From: Comamonas testosteroni
GTDB lineage: Bacteria; Pseudomonadota; Gammaproteobacteria; Burkholderiales; Burkholderiaceae_C
Assembly (NCBI RefSeq): GCF_014076415.1
Contig: NZ_CP043568.1
Span: 5,270,001 to 5,334,000, forward strand
Length of the DNA stretch: 64,000 nt
Direction of reading: 5' to 3'
In this document: positions 59,640-64,000 of the stretch, piece by piece
How the letters are laid out: each line of letters begins with the position of its first letter
Position numbering within the stretch: position 1 is the stretch's first letter
The notes under the pieces: generated by a model
Databases searched by the model: none
Told to the model about the DNA's origin: nothing
The model's input: only the letters and a program-made list of their open reading frames with translations
Position numbers and translations under genes: made by a program

Positions 59640-60530
59640 ATGCAAAACCCATCCCGGCTTTCCCTGGCACCCACTGTTGCGCTGGCTCTGGCCTTGAGTG
59701 CATGCAGCACATCGCCCACTACGACGGCAAACAGCAGCAAGATCGACAACAGCGCACTGGCGAGCACCCAGTTCCGCCAGCATCAGACCACCTATGGGCT
59801 GGTGTACCGGCTGCCGGCTGACGCCATGGCCATCATGGACAGCCAGGTCACCCCGGTGGTCAGCGAGCAGTTGCACAAGCTCAAGCTCACGCAAGAAGCC
59901 AATACCTTCAATCTGCCCCATATCACCGTAGTGCACATCCACAGTGCAGATCCCGGGACTCCGCAGAAAATGCTGATGGCCCTGCCCGCATTGCCTCCCG
60001 TGCTCAAGGACGTGCAGCTCAAGACCTTCTACACCACGGAAGCGGCCAAGGGAGCTGGCAAGCCCTGGTGGCTGGATCTGGGTGTGGTCAAGTCGGGGGC
60101 GGCCTATACGTCCATGATGGATTTCAATACCCGCGCCACCACGGCCATGGCTCCGCTGCGAGACGGTCCGCTGCCGCGCGTCACCGGCCCGGTCTATGCC
60201 AGGATGAGCGATTCCGCCAAGACCATGGTGCAGACCGCAGGCGTGAGCGGCATCAATCAGCTGCAGAACGACAAGCTGGTCAGCAGCCACAATCCGCACA
60301 ACACCCTGGTTTATAGCGAAACGCCTTTCACCCCCGAAATCGAACGCGCCATGAACGACACCACCTCTCGTCTCAATCGCGTTTTGCCTGCAGGCTTCAC
60401 CACCACGCTCGATACGCTGTCTGTGGTGGAGTTGAGCTTTTCCGGCAATGTGCTGCGCGAGATCTATCGCATCAACCTGTCCGACGGCAAAGCCTATGAC
60501 GTGCGCAACGGCAGCCCGGTCAGCCGCTGA
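59640..60530 (+). CDS. Putative lipoprotein, possibly 2H-phosphoesterase-like
   Basis: The ATG at 59640 gives 296 residues beginning MQNPSRLSLAPTVALALALS with lipobox LSAC (Cys22), so it is a predicted lipoprotein. I do not recognise a named family. Two H-x-T/S-x signatures, LPHITVVHI (H94, T96) and NPHNTLVYS (H220, T222), within alpha/beta sequence resemble the 2H-phosphoesterase (LigT-like) superfamily; the spacing of 126 residues is larger than in compact members and would need an insertion between the lobes. LVYRLPADAMAIMDSQVTPV near the start resembles the first strand and helix of that fold. If correct, it would be an envelope-anchored phosphodiesterase. The assignment is tentative. Confidence 0.75.
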   Translation: MQNPSRLSLAPTVALALALSACSTSPTTTANSSKIDNSALASTQFRQHQTTYGLVYRLPADAMAIMDSQVTPVVSEQLHKLKLTQEANTFNLPHITVVHIHSADPGTPQKMLMALPALPPVLKDVQLKTFYTTEAAKGAGKPWWLDLGVVKSGAAYTSMMDFNTRATTAMAPLRDGPLPRVTGPVYARMSDSAKTMVQTAGVSGINQLQNDKLVSSHNPHNTLVYSETPFTPEIERAMNDTTSRLNRVLPAGFTTTLDTLSVVELSFSGNVLREIYRINLSDGKAYDVRNGSPVSR

Positions 60531-60635
60531 TCGCAAAACACAAAGGTTTCAAGCCTCCAGCCCAGAAAAAATAAGCGCCAGTAGCTATCAATTTGATAAA
60601 AACTGGCGCACTCCAAGCCAGAGACAACAAGCAAG

Positions 60636-60695
60636 CGCCGCCGCGCAGCGAGGTTCTCGTCCCCCTTGGGGGAAGCGGCGCAGCCGCTCAGGGGG
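60636..60695 (-). repeat. Stop-proximal GC-rich dispersed element, copy 4
   Basis: Directly after the midA stop codon the minus strand reads CCCCCTGAGCGGCTGCGCCG, then CTTCCCCC-AAGGGGGA and a CCTCGCTGCGCGGCGGCGC end. It is the shortest copy; the inner arm found at 13769 and 46491 is deleted. Its other end faces the lipoprotein gene. Confidence 0.78.
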
Positions 60696-61823
60696 TTACA
60701 ACCGATATGTGCGGTCGCCCTGCACAAAGCCCAGCGGCGTCCAGGGCTCCACGCCCTTGGACAGGGCAACGACCTTGAACAGCTCACCCATCTCGTGCTC
60801 CATGACCAGCTTGGAGGCCATGGAGCGGGCCTTGATGCCGGCAGCATCGAGCCTGGGCGCAAGTCCGCAGTTGATGAGAAAGTGCGCCTGGTTGGTATAG
60901 CCCAGCACGTCGAAGCCCGCATCCTGGGCCGCCACGGCCGTGCCCGTGAAATTGACGTGTGCCGTGATGTCCTTGAGGCCGACCAGCACCAGCGGATCGT
61001 TGTCCACCTGATGCTGGTAATGGCAGACCAGGGTCCCCATATGGCGCTGCTCGTGGTAGTACTCGCTCTCGCCGAAGCCGTAATCGATGAAGAAGGCGGC
61101 ACCGCGAACCAGACGCTCGCCCAGGGTGTGGATAAATGCCTCGCCCTGGCGGTGGATTTCGGTCAGGAAATCATGCGGGCCGCCGATATCCACAGGCGGG
61201 CGCAGTTCGGTGGGACGGTCCTCCCAGGCAAAGGCCGCTTCATCGCCGTCACCGCCAAGCACCACGCCGCGCTCATGCCATTGGCCCCTGGTGCGCTGCA
61301 ACAGCTGCACCGGCATCGCATCCAGCACCTCGTTGCCGATGATCACGCCTTCCATGGCCTCGGGCAGTGCATCCACCCAGCGCACCAGATGCTCGTACCT
61401 GGCCAGCGCCAGTTTCTGGCGCGCGCGCAGCGTGCCCGATAGATCGACGATGGTGTAGCGCTCGGGCAACGCGCCCTGAGCCGCCAGCTCATCAAGGATC
61501 TGCAGCGCCAGCGCGCCCGTGCCGGCGCCGAACTCCCAGATCTCGCGGGTATTCGTTTTTTGTAGCGCTTCCCGCAACTGGGACGCCACCAGTTGGCCAA
61601 AAATAGGTGAAATTTCAGGCGCCGTCACAAAGTCACTGCCCGACTCCGGCATGGCGCCGAACTTGGCCGTTTCGTTGGCGTAATAGCCCAGGCCCGGCGC
61701 ATAGAGCGCCAGCTCCATGAAGCGGTCGAAAGGCAGCCAGCCGCCCACGGCAGCAATCTCCTTGGCAATGCGGGATTGCAAGGCGCTCGTTAAACTTGAG
61801 GGTTCTGTCGTCACAACCCGCAT
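60696..61823 (-). CDS. MidA/NDUFAF7-family SAM-dependent methyltransferase
   Basis: The 375-residue protein is a class I methyltransferase of the DUF185/MidA family. It shows FMELALYAPGLGYYANETAK and the SAM-binding loop IWEFGAGTGALALQILDEL, then YTIVDLSGTLRARQKLAL, GVIIGNEVLDAMPVQLLQRT and FFIDYGFGESEYYHEQRHMG. The mitochondrial relative NDUFAF7 methylates an arginine of complex I subunit NDUFS2; a similar role in bacteria is unproven. Its ATG is 9 bp from the divergent SDR gene's ATG, so the promoters overlap each other's coding sequence. A dispersed GC-rich element starts at its stop codon. Confidence 0.93.
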   Translation of the reverse strand: MRVVTTEPSSLTSALQSRIAKEIAAVGGWLPFDRFMELALYAPGLGYYANETAKFGAMPESGSDFVTAPEISPIFGQLVASQLREALQKTNTREIWEFGAGTGALALQILDELAAQGALPERYTIVDLSGTLRARQKLALARYEHLVRWVDALPEAMEGVIIGNEVLDAMPVQLLQRTRGQWHERGVVLGGDGDEAAFAWEDRPTELRPPVDIGGPHDFLTEIHRQGEAFIHTLGERLVRGAAFFIDYGFGESEYYHEQRHMGTLVCHYQHQVDNDPLVLVGLKDITAHVNFTGTAVAAQDAGFDVLGYTNQAHFLINCGLAPRLDAAGIKARSMASKLVMEHEMGELFKVVALSKGVEPWTPLGFVQGDRTYRL

Positions 61824-61832
61824 TTTCCACGA

Positions 61833-62618
61833 ATGTCCTCACCCGCCCAACCACGCACAGTATTGGTGACCGGTTCCGCCCGTCGCCTTGGTCGTGACAT
61901 GGCCCTGGCCCTGGCCCGCGCGGGCTGGCAAGTGGCTGTGCACTATCGCGATTCCCACGAGCAAGCCATGCAGACCGTGGCTTCCTGCGCGCAGTTGTCG
62001 GGTGACAGCGCGGCTTTTGACGCGGACTTCTTTGACGAGGACTCGGTGCGCTCGCTGGTGCCGCGTGTGGTGGAGCGCTTTGGCCGCATCGACGCCGTGG
62101 TCAATAACGCCTCGCTGTTCGAACATGACGATGCCCAGAGCTTCAGCTATGTGGCGCTGGAAGCGCATCTGCGCAGCAACACGGGCGCGCCCATATTGCT
62201 GTCCCAGGCTCTGCACGCCCATGTGCAGGAGCGCGTGGCGGCAGGCGAAGAGTCCGCCCAGGGCGTCGTGGTCAATGTGCTGGACCAGAAGCTCTGGAAC
62301 CAGAACCCCGATTTCCTGAGCTACACCCTCTCCAAGGCGGCTCTGGAAGCCGCCAACACCATGCTGGCCCTGGCGCTGGCTCCGCGCGTGCGCGTGGTGG
62401 GAGTGGCGCCGGGCCTGACGCTGACCAGCCATATGCTGAGCCAGGAAAAATTCGAGGCCCTGCACGCCATGAGCCCGCTGGGACGCTCCTCCTCGCCCGA
62501 GGACATTGCCGCCGCCGTGTGCTTTGCACTGGAAAACCGATCCATGACGGGCACCACCATGCTGGTGGACGGCGGCCAACATTTACAGCGCTTCGAGCGC
62601 GATTTTTCGATGATGTGA
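61833..62618 (+). CDS. SDR oxidoreductase, FolM/pteridine-reductase-like
   Basis: A 261-residue classical SDR starting MSSPAQPRTVLVTGSARRLG with cofactor loop TGSARRLGRDMAL; the Arg residues after the Gly suggest NADPH. It also has VVNNASLFEHDDAQSF (NNAS), YTLSKAALEAANTM (catalytic YxxxK) and GVAPGLTL. The overall pattern (GSARRLG, then VNNASLF) matches FolM dihydromonapterin/dihydrofolate reductase and pteridine reductases. It lies 25 bp before folB, supporting a pterin role. FolM-type enzymes make tetrahydromonapterin, which in some bacteria serves phenylalanine hydroxylase; a phhA gene is also in this window. Substrate is inferred. Confidence 0.88.
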   Translation: MSSPAQPRTVLVTGSARRLGRDMALALARAGWQVAVHYRDSHEQAMQTVASCAQLSGDSAAFDADFFDEDSVRSLVPRVVERFGRIDAVVNNASLFEHDDAQSFSYVALEAHLRSNTGAPILLSQALHAHVQERVAAGEESAQGVVVNVLDQKLWNQNPDFLSYTLSKAALEAANTMLALALAPRVRVVGVAPGLTLTSHMLSQEKFEALHAMSPLGRSSSPEDIAAAVCFALENRSMTGTTMLVDGGQHLQRFERDFSMM

Positions 62619-62643
62619 GCCCACCGAGGCCGCACCCTTTTCC

Positions 62644-63015
62644 ATGACTTCCACTTCCGGACAACAGATTCTCACGCTCACCGGCCTGCGCTTTGATGCC
62701 AGCCTGGGGATTCTTGCGCATGAGAAACAAGAGCCTCAGCCGATCCAGGTCGACGCCGAACTCAACCTCGGCCCCCAGCCCCTGGCTCCGCGCGATGACG
62801 ACATCCTCCATGTGCTGGACTACCGCAAGGTGCGCCAGATCATCATCGACGAATGCACCTCCGAGCATGTGAACCTGCTCGAGAGCCTGATCGGCAAGCT
62901 GGCCCAGCGCCTGCTGCAGCTGCCCGGCGTGCGCGGCGTGCGTGTGAAAATTGCGAAGCTGGAAATTTTTGACGACTGCGAAGTAGCCATTCGCATCGAA
63001 ACCGGACAATGGTGA
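62644..63015 (+). CDS. folB: Dihydroneopterin aldolase family protein
   Basis: The 123-residue protein starts [20 protein letters not shown] and has [20 protein letters not shown] with the conserved Glu/Lys region, [20 protein letters not shown] (conserved Tyr), [20 protein letters not shown] and [20 protein letters not shown] (Lys). FolB cleaves dihydroneopterin to 6-hydroxymethyl-dihydropterin and glycolaldehyde in folate synthesis; FolX (epimerase) shares the fold. It follows the FolM-like SDR by 25 bp and precedes ttcA by a few bases, so the three are likely one operon. Confidence 0.93.
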   Translation: MTSTSGQQILTLTGLRFDASLGILAHEKQEPQPIQVDAELNLGPQPLAPRDDDILHVLDYRKVRQIIIDECTSEHVNLLESLIGKLAQRLLQLPGVRGVRVKIAKLEIFDDCEVAIRIETGQW

Positions 63016-63020
63016 ACCCC

Positions 63021-64000
63021 ATGAATGCAGTAAACGACAACCCCTGGATTGCCGAAGAGGCAGAAGCCGCCGATGCTGCGGCCGCAGAGAACGCCAACGG
63101 CGACGAAGCCGCCAAGCCCGGCAAGATCAAGATCGAACGCGAACAGATCAAGCTCGAGAAGCGCCTGTGCCGCGAAGTGGGCAAGGCCATCCTCGACTAC
63201 AACATGATCGAGGAAGGCGACAAGGTCATGGTCTGCATGTCCGGCGGCAAGGACAGCTACACCCTGCTCGACATTCTGCGCAAGCTGCAAAAGCGTGCAC
63301 CCGTGAAGTTCGACATCGTGGCCGTGAACCTGGACCAGAAGCAGCCCGGCTTCCCCGAGCACGTGCTGCCCGAGTACTTCCAGAGCATCGGTGTGGACTA
63401 CCACATCGAGAACCAGGACACCTACAGCGTCGTCAAGCGCGTCGTGCCCGAAGGCAAGACCACCTGTGGTCTGTGCTCGCGCCTGCGCCGCGCCATCTTG
63501 TACAAGGTGGCCGACCAGCTGGGCTGCACCAAGGTGGCCCTGGGCCATCACCGCGACGACATCGTGCAGACCATGATGCTCAATATGTTCTACGGCGGCC
63601 GCATGAAGGGCATGCCGCCCAAGCTGGTCAGCGACGACGGCAAGCATGTGGTGATCCGTCCCCTGTGCTATGTGCCCGAGAAGGACACGACGCGCTGGGC
63701 CCAGTACCAGAACTTCCCCATCATTCCCTGCAACCTCTGCGGCAGCCAGGACGGCCTGCAGCGCGTGGCCGTGGGCAATATGCTGCGCGAGTGGGACAAG
63801 AAGTTCCCCGGCCGCATAGAGAGCATGTTCCGCGCCATGGGCAATATCGTGACCACGCACATGATGGACCCCCAGCTGCACGACTTCAGGAACGCCAAGG
63901 CCACGGGCATTGCCGATCCCAACGGCGACATGGCCTTTGACCATGAAGAGCTGCCAACCATGGCAGCCCTGCCCGGCGGAGTACAAGTGGTACAACTGTC
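63021..64000 (+). CDS. ttcA: tRNA-cytidine(32) 2-sulfurtransferase, 3' end beyond the window
   Basis: TtcA makes 2-thiocytidine at position 32 of tRNAs with ATP and an iron-sulfur cluster. I start at ATG 63021 ([20 protein letters not shown]); an in-frame ATG at 63009 overlapping the folB stop is possible. An acidic Ala/Glu-rich extension of ~35 residues precedes the conserved part. The PP-loop is [20 protein letters not shown]; the cluster Cys are in [19 protein letters not shown] and [14 protein letters not shown], and [20 protein letters not shown] is typical. The frame is open to the last base, 326 codons visible, so only the extreme C-terminus is missing. Confidence 0.95.
   Translation, partial: MNAVNDNPWIAEEAEAADAAAAENANGDEAAKPGKIKIEREQIKLEKRLCREVGKAILDYNMIEEGDKVMVCMSGGKDSYTLLDILRKLQKRAPVKFDIVAVNLDQKQPGFPEHVLPEYFQSIGVDYHIENQDTYSVVKRVVPEGKTTCGLCSRLRRAILYKVADQLGCTKVALGHHRDDIVQTMMLNMFYGGRMKGMPPKLVSDDGKHVVIRPLCYVPEKDTTRWAQYQNFPIIPCNLCGSQDGLQRVAVGNMLREWDKKFPGRIESMFRAMGNIVTTHMMDPQLHDFRNAKATGIADPNGDMAFDHEELPTMAALPGGVQVVQL

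Overview
The window looks like a chromosome segment of a betaproteobacterium of the family Comamonadaceae, most likely Comamonas. The basis is gene content, GC-rich codon use over about 3.2-64 kb, and protein sequences typical of that family. No database search was run. The first ~3.2 kb is much AT-richer and is the end of a horizontally acquired surface-polysaccharide (O-antigen) cluster.

Layout. 0-2.5 kb: minus-strand O-antigen genes (wecB fragment, an unassigned protein with a glycosyltransferase-like motif, a Wzx-type flippase), then a ~700 bp AT-rich stretch without a recognisable gene. 3.2-6.4 kb: glyQ-glyS. 6.7-9.5 kb: an SPFH protein with a C-terminal helix-turn-helix, a VOC protein and a double zinc-ribbon membrane protein, resembling the Bacillus YdjI/YdjG pair. 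9.6-16.1 kb: a 2-aminoethylphosphonate-type ABC importer with an FAD amine oxidase and a divergent LysR regulator. 16.1-20.4 kb: rfbBDAC (dTDP-rhamnose) and coaX. 20.5-29.8 kb: kbp, galE, a rhodanese, a YgjP-like metallopeptidase, plsC, gmhB, fabAB, lnt and corC. 30-35 kb: a GNAT, an Lrp regulator, hppD, a Bug-type solute receptor and phhA (phenylalanine/tyrosine catabolism). 35-42.4 kb: an MscS channel, a lipase, fadD, two tRNA-Val genes, a hemerythrin and an MBL hydrolase. 42.4-47.4 kb: an iron module (siderophore-interacting reductase, MarR regulator, Fiu-like receptor, PiuC). 47.4-56.6 kb: a DUF4124 protein, a second TonB receptor, slt, fau, queC, a GST and cca. 56.6-57.4 kb: a complete IS5-family element. 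57.6-64 kb: adhP, trxC, a DUF2905 protein, a lipoprotein with two H-x-T motifs, midA, a folM-like SDR, folB and a 3'-truncated ttcA.

How the parts work together. The rhamnose genes, galE, gmhB and the flippase all serve lipopolysaccharide assembly. plsC, fabAB, lnt and fadD cover phospholipid, lipoprotein and fatty-acid metabolism. hppD and phhA carry phenylalanine through tyrosine (with a transaminase elsewhere) to homogentisate. The receptor, PiuC and SIP proteins form a siderophore-iron uptake unit with a good Fur-box match.

The most notable non-coding signals are: a family of GC-rich elements placed directly after stop codons, in the same orientation relative to the gene they follow (four copies, one with a six-unit 14-bp tandem expansion); an ATATGCT-N11-AGCATAT operator candidate upstream of the phosphonate operon; twin operator-like palindromes flanking a predicted marR promoter; and tandem tRNA-Val genes that differ in the tRNA body only by a compensatory acceptor-stem base-pair flip. 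No CRISPR array, prophage or rRNA was seen. I did not find a clearly new multi-gene system. The best candidates for a second look are the SPFH-HTH/zinc-ribbon module and the phosphonate cluster with no obvious C-P cleaving enzyme.
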